In this document: piece by piece, positions 56,701 to 62,794 of the stretch | Layout: each line of letters opens with the position of its first letter | Numbering within the stretch: position 1 is the stretch's first letter | From: Kryptolebias marmoratus | Lineage: Eukaryota > Chordata > Actinopteri > Cyprinodontiformes > Rivulidae | Assembly (NCBI RefSeq): GCF_001649575.2 | Contig: NC_051451.1 | Location: forward strand, 26,159,993-26,223,992 | Reading direction: 5' to 3' | DNA: 64,000 nt | Notes under the pieces: generated by a model | Seen by the model: only the letters and a program-made list of their open reading frames with translations | Databases searched by the model: none | Told to the model about the DNA's origin: nothing | Program-made: the position numbers and the translations under genes

Positions 56701-58692
56701 CCCGTTAGCTCGTTAGCTCCAAGGTGTTTCTGAAAGGAAGGAAACGTGCACACGAGGCATGCGAGCATTTTGGAAACGTTTTCCTCAAAGAGTTTTATCT
56801 AACAGAATTTCAGAGTCTGTTTCTGCATGATTATATGTGTTTTGTGTGTGTGTGTGTGTGTGTGTGTGTTCTGGTTTATCCCGCTGTGAGCTGAGGTCCG
56901 CTGCCTCGGGGCCGAGCCGAACTCATTCACACTTTCCTTCCACCCTCGAAGTCTGATAGATTTATCTGAGGCGGGAACGAAGCCAACAGAACTCTTGATC
57001 GGCAGGTTTTTGGAAAGAATATATTTTGTTCTTTTGGCTCGTGGTGATCAAAATGGATCAGTTTTTTTTTTAAATTTGCACACATCTGTGTGAATTTATT
57101 GATCTGTCGCTGTAAACGACTCTTTCCTGGTTCTGCCGGCTCACTTTCTGTTTTAATTCTCCCACTCTTTAATCCTGTTTAACTTTCCCTTCAGGCTTGT
57201 TATGCATCCAATAATACACCCTTTGCATTGAATTCTCCTGCCCTTGTCTTGCCTCGACTGAGTTTTACAAACTGCATGCAACCATTTTCTGCTCTCCCTT
57301 TGTTTCTCCTCCTGAAGCCCGGCCCCTCCTAACAGGAGCTAAAAGGTGAGACAGCCAGCCTTTTCTGTCTTTTATTCTGTGTTTTCTGATTTCTTTCTTC
57401 ACAAAATGGACAAAACTCACCCTAGATTTTATCTCGTGGCAGCAGAATTTAACATTTTTGGTAAAAAATCTCTGAATATATCAAATTATTTGTAGTCAGT
57501 TTTGAACTTTATCTAGAAATGGGTCATTAAAATTTAAAATTTGGTAGAATTTCCGACATTCTTAGTCAGATAGATGTGCTCCAGATTAGTGTGATATTGT
57601 TCAGATTCCTGCTGTATTTTGACTGATTCAGTCAGAAAAAGTTGCACCTCAGTTTTTAGAACTTAGAACGACTAAATTCAGCTTTTCTTCGCGTCTCATC
57701 TCGCCAGCGAGGCAGCAGTGCACAGGCTGAACTCAATTTAGCAATTTTTAATAACAAATTTGTACTTTGGAACTAAAGAAAGTAAAATTAGAATTGATAA
57801 AGACTAAATGCAAGTGTCTGATTGTCAGAAGGTGATAAAATTGATCCTTTTTTGTTAAAAAGTGTTTAAAACATGGATCTGCGATTATGTCAGAACTGGA
57901 ATATGAATAAATAGACATTTAACGGTCTTTTCTATGTCCTTTACAAAATGCTTTGATTTATTTCTCATGCTTCTTTGATTTTTTTCTGTCAACTTTACTT
58001 TTCTGTGTAATAAATGACTCGTAAAAGAAAAACAGAAACAGTCTAGGATGCTAAAATGGATGCGATAAAGATAAAAGTTTGCCTTGAAACTTTGTCACCA
58101 TGTCGTAACTTTAACCTGGACGCAGTTTTTACCTTTTTAGTTCAACCATTTTCTTTGTGTAGGCAGTGAAACAACGTGTTTGTTGGGTAGAAAGAGCAGA
58201 AAGTTCATTTTGTGTAAAAAAAAAAAAAACTATTTTAAAGAATCCTATTCTGTTACTGATGGTCAGCTTTGTTTACCTGGGAGAAAAGTGATTATAGCTG
58301 TTAAATGCTGCCCTATTTTTAATTAAAAATGTTAATTAAAACCACCGATTGTTATTTGTTTCTCCGCTGTCGTCTTATGAACTTCCCCTTGAGCCACAAA
58401 CAATATGTTAGCCTCCAAGAGGAACGGTAATTACTTCCCTCCGTAGTGAGGAATGAATCCCAACAAAGGAAACCTGCAGCCTTTTTTTCCCGTTTTCTTC
58501 ACGTGTTGCTGAAGAATAATTACGACCTCTTCACAATATGATGATGCTGCACACATGCAGTTCACAACCAGCGTAATTGGAATTTGAATAATTCATAAAG
58601 CAGGTTGAAGACCGTGTGACCTCAACAATTGTTCCCCTTTGTTGCAGAAACTGGAGGAGTTTTTGTTCTGCATGGAGGAGAATCAGCCCGAG
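22296..58692 (+). CDS. disc1: disc1, disrupted-in-schizophrenia-1 scaffold protein (12 exons, 3' end outside window)
   Basis: CDS is 22296-22365, 26128-26846, 27784-27853, 28530-28686, 29754-29850, 30967-31199, 33355-33409, 35898-36000, 36174-36362, 50110-50170, 56203-56461 and 58648-58692: 2,058 nt, 686 codons, open throughout, all GT-AG. Human DISC1 has 854 residues; the C-terminal exon (human YILSAELGEKCED onward) was not found and should lie beyond 64000. DISC1 is a scaffold at centrosome, mitochondria and synapse that binds NDEL1, LIS1, PDE4, GSK3-beta and ATF4. Seen: an Arg-rich patch RKRLHRRPGYVRG (33-45; human RRRRLARRPGYM), a 12-Glu run (58-69), the Ser/Phe motif SFNSSFSFI (146-154; human AFTSSFSFI), then coiled-coil segments from about residue 240 on. 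LPSRQPSVAQFL, RRDGLIQEKRQ, LRRKVSETETQL and IWEADLEACHLF each match human blocks in order. Intron 9 is 13.7 kb and full of repeats. Confidence 0.92.
22670..22800 (+). repeat. repeat D, copy 1
   Basis: Shares AGGGATAATTCAGCCATTTT with AAAGTGGGGTTCTG and GGGCTAACGGCTAGTC with 33435-33580 and 55325-55565. Family not named. Confidence 0.55.
22990..23290 (+). repeat. repeat F, copy 1
   Basis: GGAAGTTGAAGCCGGAACC followed by CCCCGCCCCTTCCATG. The inverse complement of its left part recurs at about 36960-37100 (GGCTCCGGTTTCAACTTCC). Confidence 0.5.
23412..23585 (-). repeat. family A fragment
   Basis: GGGGATGACTCTCAGCTCGG to AGATATTTTGCTAACAG with GGCGGCCATGTTGAATCGG in the middle. Confidence 0.75.
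23978..24182 (+). repeat. family A fragment
   Basis: TTCAAGATGGCCGCCACAGC to GGCGATATGCATTT. Carries the best YY1-like core of the set. Confidence 0.8.
24366..24387 (+). repeat. CA microsatellite
   Basis: About ten CA units. Confidence 0.85.
24890..25060 (+). repeat. family C, copy 2 (short array)
   Basis: Same flank (TTTTAACTTTATTTATAAAC, then CTTCAGTTTTATTCACAAAC), ending in only about two repeat units (TTAGCTAGCCTTTGATAC). Confidence 0.6.
25131..25155 (+). repeat. CTC microsatellite
   Basis: About eight CTC units. Confidence 0.85.
25349..25625 (-). repeat. family A fragment
   Basis: AGGCCTGGTATTCCTTGAAG to GGTAGCCATCTTGAATCAG; the far end is missing. Confidence 0.7.
26128..26846 (+). 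CDS. disc1: disc1 exon 2 (large N-terminal exon)
   Basis: 719 nt, residues 24-263; acceptor TCAACAG, donor ACG|GTGGGT in phase 0. It holds the Arg-rich patch (33-45), a polyGlu run (58-69), a long Ser/Thr/Gln-rich disordered region, the conserved SFNSSFSFI motif (146-154) and, at the end, GWDSLVKRYEGMLQDCLQNN, which aligns with human SWDTLLRKWEPVLRDCLLRN. The donor choice is supported by the gap-free alignment over the exon 2/3 junction. A second strong donor-like GTACGTGAG lies inside at 26180. Confidence 0.92.
26229..26264 (+). repeat. disc1: in-frame GAG triplet run coding 12 Glu in disc1
   Basis: Eight GAG, one GAA and three GAG codons in a row give residues 58-69. The single GAA interrupts the perfect repeat. 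The N-terminus of mammalian DISC1 is disordered but, as far as I recall, has no such long Glu run. Confidence 0.9.
27784..27853 (+). CDS. disc1: disc1 exon 3
   Basis: 70 nt, residues 264-287; acceptor TTCGAAG, donor GTAAAC. IESIMLKLQRLQQKAILDDD with YDA aligns with human VISLRLKLQKLQEDAVENDD and YDK: the start of the coiled-coil half. Confidence 0.92.
27964..28120 (-). repeat. family A fragment
   Basis: GATTAGCTGTGGCAACCATC to GAGATATTTTGCTGACAC; the end opposite the TGTCTGTTAG side is missing. Confidence 0.7.
28208..28254. repeat. near-perfect inverted repeat, 22-nt arms and 3-nt loop
   Basis: Arms starting ACGGCTAAAAAGTG and ending CACTTTTTAGCCGT are exact complements over 22 nt, separated by CCA. 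In intron 3 of disc1. Confidence 0.9.
28530..28686 (+). CDS. disc1: disc1 exon 4
   Basis: 157 nt, residues 287-339; acceptor GCTTTCAG, donor GTCAGA. Contains ERFGKKLEELCRERGALRL followed by GLPSRQPSVAQFLQRL, matching human QLPSRQPALSSFLGHL. Helical, coiled-coil-prone. Confidence 0.93.
29180..29420 (+). repeat. dispersed repeat E, copy 2
   Basis: Second copy of the repeat at 15748-15990, in disc1 intron 4. The central roughly 50 bp are almost identical, and the flanks differ (ACTTTCCATGGTGACC against ACTTGGCAGTCAGGG after the shared block). Confidence 0.6.
29754..29850 (+). CDS. disc1: disc1 exon 5
   Basis: 97 nt, residues 339-371; acceptor GTTTACAG, donor GTAAAC. A variable half (GAEPDAVERSDPSQ) is followed by GPLQRRDGLIQEKRQVE, matching human SITRRDWLLQEKQQLQ. 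Confidence 0.88.
30121..30286 (+). repeat. family A, internally deleted copy
   Basis: Both ends present (GTGTCTGTTAGCAAAATATC and GGCGATATGCATTCCTTT) but the centre is largely lost. Confidence 0.75.
30967..31199 (+). CDS. disc1: disc1 exon 6
   Basis: 233 nt, residues 372-449; acceptor GGCGCAG, donor GTCAGA. A strong coiled coil (ALQRRLAELQERSRLLEQQI and following Gln/Glu heptads), then LRDLSRTLQDLVTSENRSLI, matching human LQEVSKALQDTLASAGQI. Confidence 0.92.
31450..32305 (+). repeat. family A copy split by hAT element
   Basis: Left piece GTGTCTGTTAGCAAAATATC to 31484, right piece from 32149 (TTTGAATGAAACTTTCAGG, AAAATGGCCGCTGCAGCC, GGTGTGGTAGTAGCTGAGAG). The element at 31485-32148 interrupts it. 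Confidence 0.8.
31485..32148 (+). mobile_element. hAT-type non-autonomous element with CGGBP1-like zinc-finger fragment, copy 1
   Basis: 664 bp with inverted ends CAGACCCTCCAGGATTTTGC and, at the right, CGCGAAATCCTGGAGGGATTG. It is flanked by ACTGGACA on both sides (an 8-bp hAT-style duplication; the left copy overlaps the element by two bases) and inserted in a family A copy. An open frame near 31771-32010 reads LQLFCTSCSVIMEHKCIDKH followed by FVSAKHVRRAA, resembling the C2H2-like zinc finger of CGGBP1 (LFCTSCNVV...H), itself a hAT-derived host protein. No complete transposase. Confidence 0.75.
32770..32865 (+). repeat. AT/GT-rich microsatellite
   Basis: Mixed GTAT, TATATA and CATA runs, partly palindromic around 32815-32835. 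Confidence 0.8.
33355..33409 (+). CDS. disc1: disc1 exon 7
   Basis: 55 nt, residues 449-467; acceptor GTTTCAG, donor GTAAGT. RLQEQEQTLNLSIKEATAK aligns with human SLQERIKSLNLSLKEITTK. Too short to find except by homology and phase. Confidence 0.92.
33435..33580 (+). repeat. repeat D, copy 2
   Basis: AGGGATAGTTCAGATCATTT, GAAGTGGGGTTCCGG, then ATATCTTACCTGTTGTAGAT and AAGCTAACGGCTGGTC. The most complete copy; shorter pieces lie at about 54555-54600 and 19890-19920. Confidence 0.6.
33590..33712 (-). repeat. family A fragment
   Basis: GTGTTGGCTAAG, GGTGGCCATCTTGGATTGGG and GAGTTTCATTAAAAT. Confidence 0.65.
34145..34490 (+). mobile_element. LINE relic: reverse transcriptase C-terminus (RTE-like)
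   Basis: Translation LSGLETEQEVAELETLRFSL, RTDRIRNEDIRGPAQV and GDKVRDG is the familiar C-terminal text of fish non-LTR retrotransposons of the RTE type (DRIRNEDIRG...RWFGHVxRR). It is 5'-truncated and broken by deletions after about 34340. It is the only clear LINE piece in the window. Confidence 0.7.
35250..35496 (-). repeat. family A fragment
   Basis: ATTCTCAGCTACTACCACAC to TTTTGTTAACAGACAT; the central YY1-like core is degraded (GCGGCCGTCT). Confidence 0.65.
35756..35793 (+). repeat. GAAA microsatellite
   Basis: About nine AAAG units, roughly 100 bp before disc1 exon 8. Confidence 0.9.
35898..36000 (+). CDS. disc1: disc1 exon 8
   Basis: 103 nt, residues 468-502; acceptor TCCCCAG, donor GTAACT. 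SQRLGSSLRRKVSETETQLL with ALHEAKLAAISG matches human SEKFCSTLRKKVNDIETQLP and ALLEAKMHAISG. Confidence 0.93.
36174..36362 (+). CDS. disc1: disc1 exon 9
   Basis: 189 nt, residues 502-565; acceptor TGCGCAG, donor GTGAGT. NDFGSAKELKAEMKAVYLER then DRLEALVQRLQSLSSGSSQE, matching human NHFWTAKDLTEEIRSLTSER and GLEGLLSKLLVLSSRNVKK. Continuous helix. Confidence 0.93.
36678..36912. repeat. inverted-arm interspersed repeat (AACTGGACTTCT ends)
   Basis: Left arm AACTGGACTTCTATTTTGTA then GTTGAAGATGTTTTGCTTC; the right arm is its complement (GAAACGTCTTCAAC ... AGAAGTCCAGTT). Related single arms are at about 44810-44870 and 55385-55460. Family not named. Confidence 0.6.
37610..37749 (-). repeat. family A fragment
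   Basis: GTGTTGGGAATGACTCTCAG to GACATCTTGAAATC. Confidence 0.65.
38208..38675 (+). repeat. family A, two copies in tandem
   Basis: A partial copy (38208-38340) with TTCAAGATGGCCACCACAGC, then a nearly full copy (38382-38675) from CTGTCTGTTAGCAAAATATC to GGCGATAAAGGTTCCTTTAA. Good reference for the family. Confidence 0.8.
39325..39625 (-). repeat. family A copy
   Basis: AATATTCCTTGAAGGAACTC to AGTGGATCATGATGTATTTT; YY1-like core reduced to GGTGGCCATTGC. Confidence 0.7.
40234..40280 (+). repeat. G-rich tract, quadruplex-prone
   Basis: Five to six runs of four or more G (GGGGGACAGGGGGGACGGGG and onward) with 2-4 nt spacers in under 50 bp. Confidence 0.75.
40395..41110 (+). repeat. family C degenerate minisatellite, largest array
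   Basis: About 0.7 kb of TTTTGCTACTTTTAGCTTCT-like units, each with AGCT cores and varied spacing. No flank of the 2060 type seen at the left; the right side is T-rich and ends near a CAGCTTCTTTTTTTAAATTT segment. Confidence 0.75.
41864..42222 (-). repeat. family A copy split by family B MITE
   Basis: GTGTTGAGGATGACTCTCAG before and GGCGGCCATCTTGAATCAG after the MITE at 41955-42165. Confidence 0.8.
41955..42165. mobile_element. family B palindromic hAT-type MITE, copy 1
   Basis: About 210 bp imperfect palindrome: left TCTCCAATCCTGGTCCTCAG, right CTGAGGACCAGGATTG, with inner arms CTCCAACACACCTGA and TCAGGTGTGTTGAAG. Flanked on both sides by GAGTTATAG, an exact target duplication, inside a family A copy. 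Confidence 0.85.
42600..42864 (+). repeat. family A copy
   Basis: AGCAAAATATCTCATGAACC to GGCGGGTGATATGCATTCC, with AAGATGGCCGCTACAGC. Confidence 0.8.
43275..43597 (-). repeat. family A copy split by family B MITE
   Basis: GGAATGCATGTCGCCCGCCG before and CATGAGATATTTTGCTAACA after the MITE at 43340-43530. Confidence 0.75.
43340..43530. mobile_element. family B MITE, copy 2
   Basis: Same palindrome (CTCCAACACACCTGATTCAG and CAGATCAGGTGTGTTGGAG). Left terminus eroded. Sits inside a family A copy. Confidence 0.8.
44026..44236 (+). repeat. family A copy
   Basis: TCTGTCTGTTAGCAAAATAT to GGGCGATATGCATTCCTT; centre diverged. Confidence 0.75.
45307..45524. mobile_element. family B MITE, copy 3
   Basis: Full palindrome from GGAGTCTCCAATCCTGG to CCAGGGTTGGAGACCCCTGG. 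No clear target duplication seen. Confidence 0.85.
45568..45682 (-). repeat. family A fragment
   Basis: GTCTCTCAGCTACTACCACA and TTTGTGTTGGCTAATACC only. Confidence 0.6.
45697..45910. mobile_element. family B MITE, copy 4
   Basis: CAGGGGTGTCCAATCCTGG to CCAGGGTTGGAGACCCCCGG. Flanks ATTTAGGG and GTTTAGGG give a 7/8 target duplication. Only about 170 bp from copy 3, same orientation. Confidence 0.87.
46637..46853 (-). repeat. family A copy
   Basis: AGAATTCCTTGAATGATTGC to GGCGGACATCTTGGATGTGG. Confidence 0.7.
46930..47350 (+). repeat. family C, copy with flank and array
   Basis: Flank AATATTTAACTTTATTTACG and CTTCAGTTCCTTTGAAAAC, then from about 47095 the GCTACTTTTAGCTT array. Confidence 0.7.
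47924..48170 (+). repeat. family A copy
   Basis: GAATGAAACTTGCAGAAAG, then CAAGATGGCTGCCACAGCC, to GAAAGGCAGCGGGCGAT. Confidence 0.75.
50110..50170 (+). CDS. disc1: disc1 exon 10
   Basis: 61 nt, residues 565-585; acceptor CTTGCAG, donor GTACGG. KRLKENTVRYMELLEDRLH matches human SVKENTMKYMETLKNKLC. Separated from exon 9 by 13.7 kb of repeat-rich intron. Confidence 0.92.
50404..50672 (+). repeat. family A copy
   Basis: CTGTTAGCAAAATATCTCAT to GACATGCATTCCTTTAAGG; lies in intron 10 just after exon 10. Confidence 0.75.
51188..51595. repeat. family A, two facing fragments
   Basis: Inverse piece (51188-51484: CCGCCGCCTTTCAGGCCAG ...) followed by a direct piece (51505-51595: TTCAAGATGGCTGCCACAGG). 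Confidence 0.65.
52590..53100 (-). repeat. family A, two copies in tandem
   Basis: Copies 52590-52834 and 52858-53100, both with CTCAGCTACTA; the second keeps GGCGGCCATCTTGATTTGG. Same orientation. Confidence 0.8.
53460..53905 (-). repeat. family C copy, inverted and split by a family B MITE
   Basis: AAAGTAGCTAGC before and CAAAAGGCTGGCTAAAAGG after the MITE at 53585-53775 read as the array in inverse orientation. Confidence 0.65.
53585..53775. mobile_element. family B MITE, copy 5
   Basis: CAGTGGTCTCCAATCC to GGATTGGAGACTTCTG. Flanks CTGTAAAC and CTATAAAC are a 7/8 target duplication. Inserted in a family C copy. A short deletion removes part of the left terminal arm. Confidence 0.85.
54385..54508 (+). 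repeat. family A fragment
   Basis: Ends GGCGGGTGATATGCATTCC; the 5' end is diverged and most of the centre is gone. Confidence 0.6.
55102..55132 (+). repeat. CA microsatellite
   Basis: About 15 CA units with one CG interruption. Confidence 0.85.
55325..55565 (+). repeat. repeat D, copy 3, split by another repeat
   Basis: TTTTGAAGTGGGGTTCTGTG then, after an insertion at about 55361-55483, CAGTATCTTACCTGTTGTAG. Confidence 0.55.
55361..55483. repeat. fragment of the AACTGGACTTCT inverted-arm repeat
   Basis: GTAGCTGAAGACGTTTCGTTTCTC matches the arm of 36678-36912 (shown in part). It appears inserted in a repeat D copy, whose text resumes at 'GAAAGGTTATAAACGG'. Confidence 0.5.
55877..56085 (+). 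repeat. family A fragment
   Basis: GTGTCTGTTAGCAAAACATC to GTGGTAGTAGCTGAAAGTC, ending just before disc1 exon 11. Confidence 0.7.
56203..56461 (+). CDS. disc1: disc1 exon 11
   Basis: 259 nt, residues 585-671; acceptor CGTCCAG, donor GTACCG. CGCPGLERIWEADLEACHLF matches human CKCPLLGKVWEADLEACRLL. After it comes a lineage-specific acidic stretch, with GTGGAC repeated (VDVDVDD) and EEEED, that has no clear human counterpart. Confidence 0.92.
56843..56870 (+). repeat. GT microsatellite
   Basis: About 14 GT units, intron 11 of disc1. Confidence 0.9.
58648..58692 (+). CDS. disc1: disc1 exon 12
   Basis: 45 nt, residues 672-686, KLEEFLFCMEENQPE; acceptor GTTGCAG, donor GTGAGT, phase 0 on both sides. 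It corresponds in place to the human VLEEWKTHLIPSLHC exon; only the LEE core is shared, but splice sites and phase fit. Confidence 0.8.
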
Positions 58693-59582
58693 GTGAGTGA
58701 TGTTAACGTTCTCACTGCCTGTCACGAGGGATGCTGACCCCTGGGGGAGGAAGGGGGGGATGGATACGAAGAAAAATAAAAAAATCAACTTAAACATGAC
58801 CCCTGCCAACTTTTCTACTGTCGGATCAATATTGATCCAGAAGAAAAACCTTGGCTGCTTTCCCAGACTGAGCTCATCTTCCAGGTCTTTACTTTTCCAC
58901 AGGAAAGGGGGGATGGGTGTTTGCTGAACATGTGTTTTCCTTTCAGCTCTTTTAGGATTTAGAACCATAAAATTATTTATATCAAGTACCACAATGGAGC
59001 CCACTGTACTCCTGAGTGTCTGCAAATTCATCATTTAATCCAAAGTGTCTCCCTTTTAGCTCAGTCTTATTTAATTTAAGGGATTTACTGTATGTCCTCC
59101 TGACTGCCAGGAAAAAAATATTATCCAATCGCAATGTTTCCAATCCCCAATCTTTATAAGGTAATCATCTCCACACCTTCATATTTGGTGTCGTTGAAAA
59201 GCTCTAAATGTCCTCTTTAGATAAAAAGGACTTAATTCAGTCGTATGGAGTGGGCAGGAGACATTAAGGTTTACTAACGTCCTCCACAGAGGACAGATTT
59301 GAAGTACTGGTAATCAGGAGCACTAAATATTAAAGTGTCAAAAGCAACCAATTTAATGCTATCTTTAAAGTAATTAACCTTACTGTTTTAGAACTTTACT
59401 CTCTGAAAAGAGATATTTCCTCCGATCTGATTTATATGAGATTTCCTGGTTTTGTTCACACAGTTTCATCAAAACAGAGAAAATAAGTTTCGGGTGTTTT
59501 GGTAAACGTCATTCCTTTCCCGCTCCCTCGGGGGCATTTTATTTCTGAGTGGACACGCACTCTCCTCAGTCCTCGTTAGTAG

Positions 59583-59692
59583 CTTTTCCCTCCCGTGAAG
59601 AGGAGCGAGGAAGGTGCTCTGAAGGAGAAAGAGCCTGAACGTGAGATCCAGACCGAAAAGCCAACCGATGTGGAACAATCCAGTGATGAGGT
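59583..59692 (+). other. possible cassette or alternative terminal exon of disc1 (weak)
   Basis: After a GTTAGTAG acceptor-like site comes an open frame of charged residues (KRSEEGALKEKEPEREIQ...DVEQSSDE) in phase 0, which fits exon 12. The donor side is weak (GTTAAA or GTTAGT). No similarity to known DISC1 exons. It may be chance or the relic of another gene. Confidence 0.2.
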
Positions 59693-59713
59693 TAAAGTTA
59701 GTCTGCTACATCG

Positions 59714-60391
59714 CAGTCCCTCCAGGATTTCGCGGGCATTTTTTGGGATTGTTGCGGCTAAAATGCCTGATTTCACAGGGCATTTTCCTAAAAGTTGCGA
59801 TTTTTTTTTACTAAAATCAATAAAAAACCATAACTTTTAATATATAAACCAAAAATACTTCCTAGTTTTGTAAGATAATCACCAACAAACATTGACATTC
59901 TCAAAAGGTGCTTTATTTGAGAACTTTGATAGCTTCTAAACTGACATTCATGAGCATTACTGGATTGTCCCTGGTCTGCAGCTCTCCTCACGTTTTGCAG
60001 ACACAAAGTGTTTGTCGATGTGTTTATGTTCCATGATTACACTGCAGGACGTGCAAAACAGCTGCAGCTGGGGAGGAAACTGGTTTGCTGAAATCTTTGT
60101 GGGCAAATGTGAAGCNNNNNNNNNNNNNNNNNNNNGCTCCTGCACGCTCCCGGCATTCTGATGTTAACAGGAAGTGACGTCACGTGTCTTCTTCCTGAGT
60201 TATTTGGGGTTATTTTGTATTCCACGCTACACAAACCCACAAAGAAGACACTAGACCGCAGAAACGGTGGCGAATCACTTCAGAAACAATAAATATTTGG
60301 TTAAAGTTGCAAAAAGTTGCGATTTCCCGGGGTTTGCTTGATTTTGCGTTAATAGTTGCGATCGCAACATCGCAAAATCCTGGAGGGTCTG
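59714..60391 (-). mobile_element. hAT-type element with CGGBP1-like fragment, copy 2 (contains 20-N gap)
   Basis: Same family as 31485-32148 in inverse orientation: CAGTCCCTCCAGGATTTCGC at the left and a right end closing GGAGGGTCTG. The zinc-finger frame is split between two frames here. The N run at 60116-60135 falls inside it. Flanks CTACATCG and CATCTTGG do not give a clear target duplication. Confidence 0.75.
60116..60135. other. assembly gap, 20 N
   Basis: Placeholder run inside hAT element copy 2. The matching interval in copy 1 (31485-32148) is 28 nt, so the true size is probably near 28. Confidence 0.95.
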
Positions 60392-61935
60392 CATCTTGGT
60401 CTTCTTGTATTTTATCATAGAGTTAAATATCCAACTGTTTTTTGCGCCTGAATCTGTTTTTCACAGATAAAATCGTACTGGACGGGGTTCAGAACTCAAA
60501 GAGACGTTCTTCTGTGATGTCGCGAAAACTGTGACATCTGTAAATTTATTCTGGTCAAAAAAAGCCCATAACCTTTTATTTAAAAATGAGTTGTATGATC
60601 TTAGATCAGTGAGGACAGGGCAGAGAAATAAAACAGGATCTAAATTTATACTGTTCATGAGAAAAGAAGTTGGGGAAAAAAGATCCAGCAGAACGTTAAG
60701 TGATAATATTTGGATTTATAATCAGATTGAGCAAAGAATGACCACGACAGGAGGGTCGAAAAACAAAAAGAAACAAGGAAAGTTTGAAATCAGCTCGTGG
60801 AGTTACAGTAAAGTCAGAGTTAACCTATAAACCTGCTGGATTATAACTCATCTGGAACATTAAAGTGTGAGTCAAACGATACGGTTTAATGGCGCTGGTG
60901 TCTTCCATGTCGTGGTGTAGGTGGATCCTCTGACCTCTTTCTCCTTCCTTTAATGACTTTAAGTAAATGATTTCCACTTAGCTGTTGCCAGGCCGCTGCC
61001 CTGCCGCCACAATGGAGATTGATTAGTGTGTGTGTGCGTGTTTTAGCTCCTGTTTTCTTTTAATCTCCACTAATTGTTCTTTTATCCTCTAAAGGTCCTT
61101 GCAGGCTCCTCTTCACAATGACCAACAACACCAAACAAGAATAGAGAAATAATGAAGCTGAAGGCTTTTTAATTGGGTTTGTTTGATTACTAAACAATTC
61201 TCTGAATGATATATCTGCTCCATAAATAAATGTTTGATTTTCTGGTTTTATAGACGTTTACTTCTGATTAAACTTCAGCTTCTCCCCCCCCCCCCATCAC
61301 CTGACATTTTTTTACCATAAAGCCTTTTCTGTCAGTCTTTATTGTCACAATAATAGCTGCTGACTGTCCTCGTTTACGATGCACTGTAATCGTGACAAGT
61401 ACCTGTGAAATTGAACTCATCATTTTTATGGGAAAGCGTATGAGGATGGCTGTCAGCCGAGCTGCAGCTTTAGAGCAGCGCTGCCAATCAAACATCACAA
61501 AGAGAGTAAAAAAAAAAAAAAGCCTGTTATTTTCACCAAATCTGCAAACAATTGTGCGAATGCTGCGTGAAGAGCCCGGAGCTGAAGCTGCATCCAGACT
61601 CCACTTCACACTCGTTTTGTTGTCTAAATTATGTACACTCCAAAATGTCATCACGCCGGGTTTAAAATGGCTGATTTTTGAGTGCTTTTTGGAAAGCGTC
61701 GGCTGTTTAATCATAAAATGCAAAATATTATAGCTGTGGAAACCCAGTGAGCATGTCGTGGAGGATTTGTAAAGGAAATCTGCATCGAATTCAGGCTCAG
61801 TTACTGAAACTAATATAAAGTTTTTTGCAGTATTATTAATTTGGTCTGTTGGAAGTGACTAATCAGGATTAGCTAACACAAAACACACATATTGAGGTAA
61901 AACTAGGTGTGGTAGTAGCTGAGACTGATCCCCAG

Positions 61936-62794
61936 CAGGGCCGTAGCTACCATTGATTTCACCGAGGTCCGGACCTCAGTGTTTTATAAAAACATGAATC
62001 CAAACAAGGCTTTTGAACGGCGTGGTTCTCTGCGTAGCTCCACCAGTTTCCTGTAGGAGGCGCTGCAACTGTGTGGAGCTGCAGCCAAACTCAATGTCTA
62101 CGAAGAAGAGCGCAGCTTTGCTACCTTACTGCTAAAATAAAGACCAGAAGAAGAAGAGCGCCACTTACGGTGAAACACAACCGAGGGAACTCGCTGAAAA
62201 TATNNNNNNNNNNNNNNNNNNNNNNNNNNNNNNNNNNNNNNNNNNNNNNNNNNNNNNNNNNNNNNNNNNNNNNNNNNNNNNNNNNNNNNNNNNNNNNNNN
62301 NNNNNNNNNNNNNNNNNNNNNNNNNNNNNNNNNNNNNNNNNNNNNNNNNNNNNNNNNNNNNNNNNNNNNNNNNNNNNNNNNNNNNNNNNNNNNNNNNNNN
62401 NNNNNNNNNNNNNNNNNNNNNNNNNNNNNNNNNNNNNNNNNNNNNNNNNNNNNNNNNNNNNNNNNNNNNNNNNNNNATTAGAACTGGTCCAGCTCCAAAA
62501 CTACAACACCTCACTGGTATTTGATAAAAAGGTGAAATCTCTGCTAAAATCTTGTGTTTTGAATCAACATTCATATAAACTAATTCATGTCATTTCAGTG
62601 AGTCATCATGGTTGTGCCCTAAGTCCTCTGTTGCTTCAGATGAGGCTGATCCCCATGGATTTACAAACACACAAGTACATGTCATAGACACATTCAAGTC
62701 ACTTGTTTTAAATAAATGCTTCTATTTTAATTAAGTTCTGGTCTTCATTGTAGCTGATGACCTCAGGATTTTTTAAAGTCTGGCTACGGCCCTG
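61936..62794. mobile_element. hAT-like element with CAGGGCCGTAGCTACC ends, interrupted by gap
   Basis: Inverted ends CAGGGCCGTAGC and GCTACGGCCCTG, 859 bp including 273 N. Flanks TCCCCAG and ACCCCAG look like a diverged duplication. It splits a family A copy (61862-61935 and 62795-62830). No transposase seen in the readable part. Confidence 0.7.
62204..62476. other. assembly gap, 273 N
   Basis: Run of N inside the CAGGGCCGTAGC element. Open frames that cross it are not meaningful. Confidence 0.97.

Larger units (their letters stand above)
50171..58647 (+). other. disc1: disc1 introns 10 and 11 (exon 11 between)
   Basis: Intron 10 (50171-56202) is dense in family A, with a family C copy split by a family B MITE and CA/GT microsatellites. 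Intron 11 (56462-58647) has a GT run at 56843-56870 and otherwise AT-rich sequence in which I see nothing. Confidence 0.7.

Noticed and set aside
62071..62574. Open frames crossing the N run
   Set aside because: Created by translating N; no evidence of coding.
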